From Amycolatopsis vastitatis (GTDB lineage Bacteria > Actinomycetota > Actinomycetes > Mycobacteriales > Pseudonocardiaceae): a stretch of DNA of 64,000 nt. The stretch is from contig NZ_NMUL01000040.1 of the NCBI RefSeq assembly GCF_002234595.1, forward strand, positions 62,001 to 126,000. The letters run 5' to 3'. Position numbers and translations under genes: made by a program. The notes beneath the pieces are model-generated. The model saw only the letters and a program-made list of their open reading frames with translations. It had not been told where the DNA came from and made no database searches. The stretch's first letter is position 1. Each line of letters opens with the position of its first letter. Below are positions 51,475 through 59,525 of the stretch, one piece after another.

Positions 51475-52748
51475 TTCTCCTCCAGGCCGAACGTGGTGAA
51501 GGCGGTGCGGTCGGGCAGCTCGTGCACGGTCTTGCCGCACACGGCGTTGAGGATCACGGCCGCCCGCCACGCGCCGAGACCGAGGTCGGGGGCACCGGGC
51601 CCGTGGGTGTGCCGTTCCGCGTTCTGCACGAACAGCGGCCCGGGCACGTCGAGGGCGACGCGGTAGTCGGCGCCGACTTCGAGGCGGCCCCGCCGGTCTC
51701 GGCGGACGGCGTCGCCGAGACCGGCCAGCAGCGACCGGGTCGGCGTCTCGGTGTAGCCGGTGGCCGCGACGACGGCGGCCGTGCGCAGGGTGCCGCCGCG
51801 ACCCTGCTGCGCGTGCCGGACGCCGAGTTCGACCTCGCCGTCCACTGTGGACGCCGAGACGACTTCGACGCCGGGAGTCAGCACCGCACCCGGCGGGCCG
51901 TTGATGCTGCGACGGTAGAGTTCGTCGTGGATCGCACCGATCGTCTCGGCGTCGATTCCCTTGTACAGCTGCCATTGCGCGGGCAGCAGCCGGTCGCGGA
52001 CGGCTTCGGGCAGGCCGCGGAAGTACGCGGTGTAGTCCGGGGTGAACTGCTCCAGCCCGAGTTTCGAGTACTCCATCGGCGCGAACGCCGGCGTCCGCGC
52101 CAGCCAGCGCAAGCCGTCCACAGTGGATCGCGAGCGCAGCAGGTCGAGGACCACTTCGGCCCCGGACTGCCCGGACCCGACGACCGTGACGCTCTCGGCG
52201 GCGAGGAGTTCGTCCCGGTGCGCCAGGTAGTCGGCCGAGTGCAGGGCAAGGACATCCGGGTCGGCGACGAGGTCGCGCAGGGGTTCCGGCACCGACGGCA
52301 CCGAACCGACGCCGAGGACGACGTTGTCCGCGAGCACCGGTTCCTTCCCGGCGATCGTCAGCTCGAAAGCGTCGCCGGCCCAGCGGATTCCGGTCACTTC
52401 GTGCCCGAAGTGGCAGGACCGCAGCCGGGCTGAGGCCCACCGGCCGTAGTCGTCGTATTCGGCGCGCAGCGGGTGGAACCGCTCGGCGAAGTAGAACGGC
52501 AGCAGGCGGCCGCGGTCGCGCAGGTAGTTGAGGAAGGAGAACGGGTTCGTCGGGTCGACGAGCGTCACCAGGTCGGCCAGGAACGGCACCTGCAGCGTCG
52601 CGCCGTCGACCAGCAGGCCGGGGTGCCAGCGGAACTCCGGGCGGGCGTCGAAGAACACCGCGTCCAGCCCGTCGACCGGGGCGGCGAGCGCGGCCAGGGA
52701 CAGGTTGAACGGCCCGATCCCGATGCCGGCCAGGTGGTGGCGCCTCAC
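51471..52748 (-). CDS. Lysine/ornithine/diamine N-hydroxylase (SidA/IucD/DesB type)
   Basis: A 425-residue flavin monooxygenase. FAD motif GIGIGPFNLSLAAL near residue 8, NADPH motif VVGSGQSGAEVVLDLL and the C-terminal ATGYTETP. In this context it should hydroxylate the diamine made by the decarboxylase. The GTG at 52748 overlaps the decarboxylase stop. Two TCCACWGTGGA palindromes lie inside. Confidence 0.92.
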   Translation of the reverse strand: MRRHHLAGIGIGPFNLSLAALAAPVDGLDAVFFDARPEFRWHPGLLVDGATLQVPFLADLVTLVDPTNPFSFLNYLRDRGRLLPFYFAERFHPLRAEYDDYGRWASARLRSCHFGHEVTGIRWAGDAFELTIAGKEPVLADNVVLGVGSVPSVPEPLRDLVADPDVLALHSADYLAHRDELLAAESVTVVGSGQSGAEVVLDLLRSRSTVDGLRWLARTPAFAPMEYSKLGLEQFTPDYTAYFRGLPEAVRDRLLPAQWQLYKGIDAETIGAIHDELYRRSINGPPGAVLTPGVEVVSASTVDGEVELGVRHAQQGRGGTLRTAAVVAATGYTETPTRSLLAGLGDAVRRDRRGRLEVGADYRVALDVPGPLFVQNAERHTHGPGAPDLGLGAWRAAVILNAVCGKTVHELPDRTAFTTFGLEEK

Positions 52749-54244
52749 GAAGCGACCGGGCTTTCCCGGCCGGCGACGAGCTCGGCGCCGGCCGTGGCGG
52801 CGATCCGGTCGAGCAGCGGGCCGTAGTCGTCTCCGGTCGTGTGCGGGTGCAGGAGGGTCAGCTTGAGCCACAGCTGGTCCGTGCCGCCGGGGCCGGTCGG
52901 GAGCGTGGCGCGGCCGATCACCGCGGTGCCCGCTTCGAGCAGCGCGCGGCGCACGCGGGCGACGAGCTCGTCGTCGCCGGTTTCGTCGGCCACGACCGGG
53001 CGAAGCACGACGGTGGACAGCTCCGGCGCGCCCCAGAGCCGGAGGCCGGGGTGGTTCTCGACCAGGGTGGCGACCTCCGCGGCGGTGGCGCAGCAGCGTT
53101 CGACGAGCGCGCCGAGACCGTCGGTGCCCAGCGCGTGCACGGTGACGGCCATCCGGAAGGCGTCCGGCCGCCGCGACGTCCGGATCGAGCGGCCAAGCAG
53201 GTCCGGCAGGCCGGCTTCGGTGTCGTCGCCGGCGTTGAGGTACTCGGCGCGGACGGTCAGCGCGCCCAGGTCGGCGGCCTCGCGAGCGGCGAAGAGCCCC
53301 GCCGCGACCGGCTGCCAGCCGAACTTGTGCAGGTCGAGAGCGACGGAGTCGGCGAGGGCGAGCCCGGCGAGCTTGGCCTTGAGCGCGTCACTGCACAGCG
53401 CCATCCCGCCGTAGGCGGCGTCGACGTGCAGCCGGGCCCCGGCGCGGCGGCAGACGGCGGCGATCTCGGGCAGCGGGTCGAGGGCGCCGGTGTTGGTGGT
53501 GCCCGCGGTCGCGACGACGACGCTCCGCGGGGTGACGACTTCGGCGAGGGCGTCCGGGAGCAGGCGGTCGCCTTCGCACGGGACGACGACGGGGGCGGGC
53601 AGGCCCAGCAGCCAGGCCGCGCGGGCGACGCTGTGGTGGGCGTTGGCGCCGCAGACGGGCCGGACGCCGGGGTCGCGTTCGCGGGCCAGGAGCAGGCCGA
53701 GGAGGTTGGACTCGGTCCCGCCGGTGGTCACGACGGCGTCGGGGGTTTCCGCCGCGGGGTAACACAACCGGGCGATTCCGGCGGTGAACTCGCGCTCGAG
53801 TTCGCTCGCGACGGGGGCCTGGTCCCAGGAGTCCATCGAGGGGTTGAGCGCGCTCGCCACGACATCGGCGGCGACGGCCACCGCGAGCGGCGGGCAATGC
53901 AGGTGAGCGGCACAGGCCGGGTCGGCCGGATCGGCCGATCCGGCGGCCAGCAGCCGGCTCAGCTCTTCGAGGGCGGCTTCGGCGCCGATCCCGCGGCGGG
54001 GCAGGCTGCCATTCCCGGCGGCCGCGGCTGGTCGTGAGTGAGAAACAGGGTTAGAACCCTGTTTCTCACTCACGAGCTCGCCACGCTCGGCCACCAGCGC
54101 CGCGGCCACGGCCGCCGGTCCGCCGGCCGGGACCGGGCCGCCTCGCTCGGCGATCCCGGCCGCCATCCCGCGCAGGGCCGCCGGGATCAGCTCGCCGAGC
54201 CTGTCCGCGCCGCCCTCGCCGCCGGCCAGCCCGTCTCCCCGCAT
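52745..54244 (-). CDS. PLP-dependent group II decarboxylase with an in-frame palindrome insert
   Basis: A 499-residue group II decarboxylase, like DesA or diaminobutyrate decarboxylase, which starts siderophore synthesis by making a diamine. The cofactor motifs are LHVDAAYGG (Asp for PLP nitrogen) and VALDLHKFGWQP (Schiff-base Lys). Residues 57-71 (LVSEKQGSNPVSHSR) are encoded by a 44-bp palindromic repeat sitting in the N-terminal linker. The ATG at 54244 has GGAAGG and follows an iron-box-like site. The insert is outside the catalytic core, so function is probably kept. Confidence 0.88.
   Translation of the reverse strand: MRGDGLAGGEGGADRLGELIPAALRGMAAGIAERGGPVPAGGPAAVAAALVAERGELVSEKQGSNPVSHSRPAAAAGNGSLPRRGIGAEAALEELSRLLAAGSADPADPACAAHLHCPPLAVAVAADVVASALNPSMDSWDQAPVASELEREFTAGIARLCYPAAETPDAVVTTGGTESNLLGLLLARERDPGVRPVCGANAHHSVARAAWLLGLPAPVVVPCEGDRLLPDALAEVVTPRSVVVATAGTTNTGALDPLPEIAAVCRRAGARLHVDAAYGGMALCSDALKAKLAGLALADSVALDLHKFGWQPVAAGLFAAREAADLGALTVRAEYLNAGDDTEAGLPDLLGRSIRTSRRPDAFRMAVTVHALGTDGLGALVERCCATAAEVATLVENHPGLRLWGAPELSTVVLRPVVADETGDDELVARVRRALLEAGTAVIGRATLPTGPGGTDQLWLKLTLLHPHTTGDDYGPLLDRIAATAGAELVAGRESPVAS
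54032..54075. repeat. 44-bp palindromic repeat, copy 2, inside a CDS
   Basis: TCGTGAGTGAGAAACAGGG and its exact complement flank the loop TTAGAA. It is identical in arms to the copy at 16801-16844 and is read through in frame in the decarboxylase gene. Confidence 0.9.
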
Positions 54245-54257
54245 GTCCCCGCCTTCC

Positions 54258-54282
54258 TTAGGGTTGCCTTGCCTACCCTACG
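54258..54282. promoter_or_regulatory. Iron-box-like site before the siderophore operon
   Basis: On the minus strand the sequence reads TAGGGTAGGCAAGGCAACCC, close to the DmdR1/IdeR consensus TTAGGTTAGGCTAACCTAA in its first half. It overlaps the leader of the decarboxylase gene. Confidence 0.55.
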
Positions 54283-54396
54283 CAACAGTACGGCGACCGA
54301 CGGCTGCCTGTCATCCGGCCCCGTCCAGCATGCTCGACCGGGTGGCGGGAACGCGTCGGCCATCGGGAGTAGGTTCACCGCGAGGAGGTGATCAGC

Positions 54397-54795
54397 GTGC
54401 CCGCGACCCGCTGGGACGTCCTGCTCGCCATCGGCGCGGGCGGCGCGCTGGGCAGCCTCGCCCGGTACGGCCTGTCGGTGGCGATCCCGCACGCGCGCGG
54501 GGAGTTCGCCGTCGCGACGCTGCTCACCAACGTGCTCGGCTGCCTCCTCATCGGCGTCCTGATGGCGATCCTGACGACGACGGCCCGGCCCCACCACCTC
54601 CTCCGGCCGTTCCTCGGCGTCGGGATCCTCGGCGGCTTCACGACGTTCTCCACGTTCGTGACCGACACCCTCGACGCGGCGACGACCGGGCGGATACTGG
54701 TTTCGCTGGCCTACGCGCTGGCGTCGGTTGTGCTGTGCCTGACCGCGGTGACGGCCGGCCTGACGGCGACGCGCGCGGTGAGGAAGGGACGCTGA
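54397..54795 (+). CDS. crcB: Fluoride channel CrcB/Fluc, first subunit
   Basis: A 132-residue four-helix Fluc protein. The GGALGSLARYGL start, TLLTNVLGCLLIG and GILGGFTTFSTFVTDT (the conserved fluoride-pore Phe and Thr region) are present. GAGGAGG sits 8-9 bases before GTG 54397, which I prefer over the GTG at 54388 that overlaps it. The stop overlaps the DUF190 start (TGATG). It likely forms a heterodimer with the second CrcB. Confidence 0.93.
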   Translation: MPATRWDVLLAIGAGGALGSLARYGLSVAIPHARGEFAVATLLTNVLGCLLIGVLMAILTTTARPHHLLRPFLGVGILGGFTTFSTFVTDTLDAATTGRILVSLAYALASVVLCLTAVTAGLTATRAVRKGR

Positions 54796-55127
54796 TGGAA
54801 GGCTTGAGCACTCGCCTGACGATCTACATCGGCGAAGACGACCACTGGCACCACAAGCCGCTGTACCACGAGATCGTCCGCCGGGCGCGCAACGCGGGGC
54901 TGGCAGGCGCTTCGGTGCTTCGCGGCGTCGAGGGCTACGGCGCGTCGTCGCTGATCCACACGACGCGCATCCTGTCGCTGTCGGAGGACCTGCCGGTGGT
55001 GATCGTGATCATCGACGAAGAGGCGAAGCTGCGGGCGTTCCTGCCGCAGCTGGACGAGCTGATCGGCGAAGGCCTGGTGACGCTCGACCAGGTCGAAGTG
55101 GTCCGGCACGTGGGGCGGACGGAGTGA
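54795..55127 (+). CDS. DUF190 small regulatory-type protein
   Basis: A 110-residue PII-like alpha/beta protein of DUF190. RLTIYIGEDDHWHHKPLYHEIVRRARNAGLAGASVLRG and the VVIVIIDEEAKLRAFL strand are typical. It is held between two crcB genes by one-base and four-base overlaps, so it probably modulates the channel or senses fluoride stress. The role is inference. Confidence 0.88.
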   Translation: MEGLSTRLTIYIGEDDHWHHKPLYHEIVRRARNAGLAGASVLRGVEGYGASSLIHTTRILSLSEDLPVVIVIIDEEAKLRAFLPQLDELIGEGLVTLDQVEVVRHVGRTE

Positions 55128-55498
55128 CGCTGGTCCTCGTGGCCCTCGGCGGGGCGGCGGGCTCGATCCTGCGCTACCTGACCGACCGGCGGGTGCAGCT
55201 GTGGCGGGATTCGCCGTTCCCGTTCGGGACCCTGACGGTGAACATCGTGGGCTCGTTCATCTTGGGTTTCTTGAGCGGCTGGTTGCTGCACGGCGCGGAG
55301 CCGTCGTCGGTGCGCGCACTGGTGGCGGTGGGCTTCTGCGGCGGCCTGACGACGTTCTCGACGTTCGGCTACGAAACCGTCCGGCTGTTCCTGGAGAAGA
55401 CGCGGCTGTACGCGGTGCTGAACGTGGTGGTGACGGTGGTCGCGGGCCTGCTTTCGGGTGCGCTGGGGCTGCTCCTCGCGACCGCCATCTGGTCCTGA
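55124..55498 (+). CDS. crcB: Fluoride channel CrcB/Fluc, second subunit
   Basis: A 124-residue four-helix Fluc protein. GGAAGSILRYLTD, TLTVNIVGSFILGF and GFCGGLTTFSTFGYET carry the conserved Asn and Phe. GTG 55124 overlaps the DUF190 stop (GTGA). Paired genes suggest an obligate heterodimer exporting fluoride. Confidence 0.93.
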   Translation: MTLVLVALGGAAGSILRYLTDRRVQLWRDSPFPFGTLTVNIVGSFILGFLSGWLLHGAEPSSVRALVAVGFCGGLTTFSTFGYETVRLFLEKTRLYAVLNVVVTVVAGLLSGALGLLLATAIWS

Positions 55499-55500
55499 CC

Positions 55501-55591
55501 CAAACGCCCCAATGTGGCGTTCGGTGCGTTGGACGCACCGAACGCCACATTGGGTGCGTTGGACGCAACCAACGCCACATTGGGGCGTTTG
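55501..55591. repeat. Nested inverted/direct repeat between convergent genes
   Basis: An outer 21-bp perfect inverted repeat (55501-55521 with 55571-55591) encloses a second 18-bp hairpin (55511-55528 with 55534-55551). The unit GGTGCGTTGGACGCA recurs at 55523 and 55553. The two hairpins are mutually exclusive. It may terminate both flanking genes and also looks like an interspersed repeat. Confidence 0.8.
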
Positions 55592-55601
55592 AGAGTCCGG
55601 G

Positions 55602-56552
55602 TCAGCGCGGCGCGAGGCCGCGCACCTGCTCGAACGGGTCCTCGCCGGTCGGCAGCAACGCGATGACCGGCGTCGTCAGCCCGTTGTCCGCATAGGACTG
55701 CACCTGTTCCCGGCACGACTCGACGCTGCCGTGGATCACCAGCTCGTCGACCACCGAGTCCGGGATCACCTGGTTGGCCTTCTGCCGGTCCCCGGCCGCC
55801 CACGCCTCGTGCATCGGCGCCAGCGCCTCCCCGCGCCCGAGCCACTCGTGGAACGCCGCGTACACCGGGACGGTCAGGTAGCTCGAGATCAGCATCCGGC
55901 CCAGACCCCGCGCCGCCTCGGCGTCCTCCGTCGGGCAGACGAAGATGCGGGCCGCCAGCTCGACGTCCGGGCCCACCACGGCGCGCACGCGCGGCACGTC
56001 CGAAGCCGCCAGCCAGTTCGTGATCGCGCCGTCCGCTTCCCGCGCGGCCAGGCGCAGCATGCCCGGGCGCAACGCCGCCAGCATGATCGACGGCGGCGGG
56101 TCGGCCGGGCGCTCCAGCCGGAACTTCGAGACCGCGAACGTCTCGTACTTCTCGGTGACCTTCTCCCCCGCCAGCGCCGAACGCAGGAAGCGCAGCGTGT
56201 CGCGAGAGCGCGCGAAGGGCTCTTCGAAGGAAGCCGCGTTCCAGCTCGAGACGATCACCGGGGACGACGCGCCGATGCCGAGGACGAACCGGCCGGGCGC
56301 CAGCTCGGCGACCGTCGCCGCCTGCATCGCCAGCAGGCCGGGTCCGCGCGTGTACACCGGGACGATCGCCGTGCCCAGCCGCAGCTGCGGTGCCCACTGC
56401 GACGCCAGTACCAGCGGCGAGAACGCGTCCGTGCCCGCCGTCTCCGCCGTCCACGCGTCCGTGTAGCCCAGGTCGGGCAGTTGCTCGACCAGTTCGCGGT
56501 GCGCGGCCAGCGGCACCCCGGTCAGCGGGATCGTGAGGCCCCAGCGACTCAT
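55602..56552 (-). CDS. LLM-family F420/FMN-dependent oxidoreductase
   Basis: A 316-residue TIM-barrel luciferase-like oxidoreductase. RWGLTIPLTG start, LRLGTAIVPVYTRGP (typical second strand) and ELAPGRFVLGIGASS. Relatives in actinobacteria use coenzyme F420. ATG 56552 overlaps the peptidase stop (ATGA), so the pair is co-translated. The substrate is unknown. Confidence 0.9.
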   Translation of the reverse strand: MSRWGLTIPLTGVPLAAHRELVEQLPDLGYTDAWTAETAGTDAFSPLVLASQWAPQLRLGTAIVPVYTRGPGLLAMQAATVAELAPGRFVLGIGASSPVIVSSWNAASFEEPFARSRDTLRFLRSALAGEKVTEKYETFAVSKFRLERPADPPPSIMLAALRPGMLRLAAREADGAITNWLAASDVPRVRAVVGPDVELAARIFVCPTEDAEAARGLGRMLISSYLTVPVYAAFHEWLGRGEALAPMHEAWAAGDRQKANQVIPDSVVDELVIHGSVESCREQVQSYADNGLTTPVIALLPTGEDPFEQVRGLAPR

Positions 56553-58648
56553 GCAGTCTCCTTTTCGACGGCGGAAAGCTCGCGCAGCAGCCAGTCCACC
56601 TGCGTGCGCATCAGGTTCTCCGCGACCTCTTCGGCCTGCGGCGTCATGTGGGTGGCGCCGGCGAGCGGCAGGAAGACGTGCGCGCGGCCCTTCGCCAGCA
56701 ACGCCGACGACAGCCGCAGCGCGTGCGCGACGAACACGTTGTCGTCCGCCAGCCCGTGCACGATCAGCAGCGCGCGGCTCAGCTCTCCCGCGCTCTCGAT
56801 CAGCGAGTTGTGCGCGTAGCTTTCCGCCTCGTCCTGCGGTTTGCCGAGGTACCGCTCGGTGTAGTGCGTGTCGTACAGGGACCAGTCGGTGACCGGCGCG
56901 CCGGCGACCGCCGCGTGGAAGACGTCCGGGCGCCGCAGCACGGCCAGCGCCGACAGGTACCCGCCGTAGGACCAGCCGCGGATCGCGACGCGCTCGGTGT
57001 CCAGCTCGGGGAAGGAAACTGCCGCCGCCTGCAGGGCGTCCACCTGGTCCTGCAGCGTGACGTCGGCGAGGCGCCCGTGGATTTCGCGCTCCCACACCGC
57101 GCCGCGGCCGGGTGTGCCGCGGCCGTCCGCGACGAGCACCGCGAAGCCCTGGTCGGCCAGCCACTGCGACGTCAGGAACGCGTTGCGGCTCTGCAGCACA
57201 CGCTGGGCGTGCGGCCCGCCGTACGGGTCGAGCAGCACCGGCAGCCTGCCTTCGCTCGGCTCGTACCCGCGCGGCAGCAGCAACGCCGCGCGCAGGCCCC
57301 GCTCCCCCAGCGTCAGCCAGGTCAGGTTCGGCACGATGTCCGGATCCACAGTGGACGACTCGATCGACGCGACCGGCGAGCCGTCTCGCAGCACCGAAAC
57401 ACGCGGGCCGCTGTACTCGAGGCTCCACGACGAAAGCACGGTGACCGCGGCGGATCCGGCGCCGACGTGCACGCCGTCCACAGTGGACAGGCGGCGGATC
57501 GACGCGCCTTCGGTCCGGAAGACGTGGATCTGCGTCGGGTCGTCCTCGGAGGCGCTGAAGAGGATCTCGTCGCCGACGTCGAGCACGGCCCGCAGCTGCA
57601 GCCCGGCCGGGGTGACGGCCTCGCCGCCGACGAAGAGCCGGTGGTCGCCGTCGACCATGCCCTCGGTGACCAGGCGGCCGTCGGGCGTCCACGCCGGGAC
57701 GCCGCCGACGATGTCGATCCAGCGCTGGTCGGAAGCAGTGTGCACGACCGACGTCGTGCCGTCGGTGACGTCCAAGGAAAGGACGTCCATCCGCTTCTGG
57801 TCGCGCGGCTGCACGGCCAGCAGCGGCGCGCCCCCGGCCGACCAGTGCACCGACGCCAGGTACTCCCACTCGCCGGCGGCGACGTCGACGCGCGAGCCGT
57901 CCAGGCCGAGGACCGCCAGCGAGACGAGAGCGTTCGTGGTGCCCGCGGCCGGGTAGGCGACGACGTTGGCCGGGTTCTGCGGGTTGGCCGGGTCGGCGAT
58001 GGTCCAGCGCGGCACCGGGCCGCGGTCGGACCGCTCGGCCAGGACGCTGCGGCCGTCGGGGGCCCACCAGTAGCCGCGGGTGCGGTCCATCTCCTCGGCG
58101 GCGATGAACTCGGCCAGGCCCCAGGCGATGTCCTCGCCGTCCTCCTCGACGAGCACGCGGTCGTCGCCGGTGGCCAGCTCCATCACGTGCAGCCGCCGGT
58201 TCTGCACGTAGGCGACGTGGGTGCCGGTCGGGTTCGGGCGCGGGTCGATCACCGCGCCGTCGACGCGCAGCGTCACCTCACCCGACGCGAGGTCCAGGGT
58301 GTAGAGCTTGCCCGAGAGCGAGAACGCCGCGACCGTGAAGCCCGCGTCCACGCCGTAGTGGACGACGCCGCCGCCGGTTTCGCGGGCCCGTTCGCGCCGC
58401 GCGCGTTCCTCGGCGGGCAGCTCCTCCTCGCCCGGCAGCAGCTCGGCGGCGTCGACGAGCTTCGTCTCGGCGCCGGTCGCCAGGTCCGCCGACCAGAGGC
58501 TGTGCCGGGGGTCGGTGCCCGACTCCGCGCGCAGGAACAACACGCGGGAGCCGTCCGGGGAGACCCGGAACTCCTTCGGCGCGCCGAGGGTGAAGCGCTG
58601 GGTCCGGGCCTGCTTGCGGAGGAACGGGAGGTCGTCGACATCGGTCAC
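56549..58648 (-). CDS. S9 family peptidase (DPP IV/prolyl oligopeptidase type)
   Basis: A 699-residue serine peptidase. An N-terminal eight-bladed propeller (DPP IV-like) is followed by an alpha/beta-hydrolase domain with GWSYGGYLSA (nucleophile), GLADDNVF (Asp) and GATHMT (His). No signal peptide is seen, so it may act in the cytoplasm on proline-containing peptides. GTG start at 58648. Two TCCACWGTGGA palindromes lie inside. Confidence 0.93.
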   Translation of the reverse strand: MTDVDDLPFLRKQARTQRFTLGAPKEFRVSPDGSRVLFLRAESGTDPRHSLWSADLATGAETKLVDAAELLPGEEELPAEERARRERARETGGGVVHYGVDAGFTVAAFSLSGKLYTLDLASGEVTLRVDGAVIDPRPNPTGTHVAYVQNRRLHVMELATGDDRVLVEEDGEDIAWGLAEFIAAEEMDRTRGYWWAPDGRSVLAERSDRGPVPRWTIADPANPQNPANVVAYPAAGTTNALVSLAVLGLDGSRVDVAAGEWEYLASVHWSAGGAPLLAVQPRDQKRMDVLSLDVTDGTTSVVHTASDQRWIDIVGGVPAWTPDGRLVTEGMVDGDHRLFVGGEAVTPAGLQLRAVLDVGDEILFSASEDDPTQIHVFRTEGASIRRLSTVDGVHVGAGSAAVTVLSSWSLEYSGPRVSVLRDGSPVASIESSTVDPDIVPNLTWLTLGERGLRAALLLPRGYEPSEGRLPVLLDPYGGPHAQRVLQSRNAFLTSQWLADQGFAVLVADGRGTPGRGAVWEREIHGRLADVTLQDQVDALQAAAVSFPELDTERVAIRGWSYGGYLSALAVLRRPDVFHAAVAGAPVTDWSLYDTHYTERYLGKPQDEAESYAHNSLIESAGELSRALLIVHGLADDNVFVAHALRLSSALLAKGRAHVFLPLAGATHMTPQAEEVAENLMRTQVDWLLRELSAVEKETA

Positions 58649-58668
58649 GTCCGCACTCTTTCAGACGC

Positions 58669-59508
58669 TCACGCGGGTGCGCCAACACCCTTCAGCTTCG
58701 CCAGCTCGGCGTCGGCGTCGTAGTCCGGCTCGGGGAACTCCGGCCGCAGGTCGGCGAGGGTCTCGATGAGCAGCTCGGCGACGGCCCAGTTGCGGTACCA
58801 CTTGTGGTCGGCCGGCACCGCGTACCACGTCGGTGTCTTCTTGAAGATGTCGGCGTACGCCTCCTGGTAAGCGGGCCAGTGCGAGCGCGCCTCGAGGTCG
58901 CCCGGGTTGTACTTCCAGCGCTTCTCCGGCGTGACGAGCCGGGCTTTGAGCCGCTTGAGCTGCTCTTCCGGCGAGATGTGCAGGAACACCTTGAGCACGG
59001 TCGTGCCCGCCTCGGCCAGCTCCGCTTCGAACGCGTTGATCTCGGCGTACCGGCGGCGCCGCTCGGCCGCGGTGAGCAGCCCGGACACGCGCGGGACCAG
59101 GATGTCCTCGTAGTGCGAGCGGTCGAAGACGCCGATTTCCCCCGGCGCGGGCAGCTGCTTGCGGATCCGCCACAGGTACTCGTGGCGCCGCTCGGCCGCG
59201 GTGGGCTTCTTGAACGCGGCGTACCGGACGCCCATCGGGTTCACCAGGCCGAGCACGTGCGACACCGTGCCGCCCTTGCCGGAGGTGTCCATACCCTGGA
59301 GCACCAGCAGGACGCTCCGCCGCCCACCGCCGACACCCTCGGCGTAGAGCGCCTCCTGCAGCGCGGACAGCCGCTCGCCGGCGCTCTCGAGCCGGGCGTG
59401 CGCCTTGGGCTTCTTGCCGGGCCCGACCGGGGTCGAACCCGGGTCCGGCAGTTCGCCGCCGACGCGCAGCGCGTCCCGGACCCGGCTTCCGTCGTCCTTC
59501 TTGGCCAT
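58669..59508 (-). CDS. Polyphosphate kinase 2 family protein
   Basis: A 279-residue PPK2 domain protein. Walker A is GMDTSGKGG (72-80) and the Walker B-like FDRSHYEDILVPRV follows, with a lid module rich in Arg. It uses polyphosphate to phosphorylate nucleoside mono- or diphosphates. The ATG at 59508 gives the standard lysine-rich start. Confidence 0.92.
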   Translation of the reverse strand: MAKKDDGSRVRDALRVGGELPDPGSTPVGPGKKPKAHARLESAGERLSALQEALYAEGVGGGRRSVLLVLQGMDTSGKGGTVSHVLGLVNPMGVRYAAFKKPTAAERRHEYLWRIRKQLPAPGEIGVFDRSHYEDILVPRVSGLLTAAERRRRYAEINAFEAELAEAGTTVLKVFLHISPEEQLKRLKARLVTPEKRWKYNPGDLEARSHWPAYQEAYADIFKKTPTWYAVPADHKWYRNWAVAELLIETLADLRPEFPEPDYDADAELAKLKGVGAPA

Positions 59509-59525
59509 CCGGAAAACGTACCCGT

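Noticed and set aside
54290..54396. Possible fluoride riboswitch upstream of crcB
   Set aside because: I could not find the conserved GG-GATG pseudoknot core of the crcB motif.
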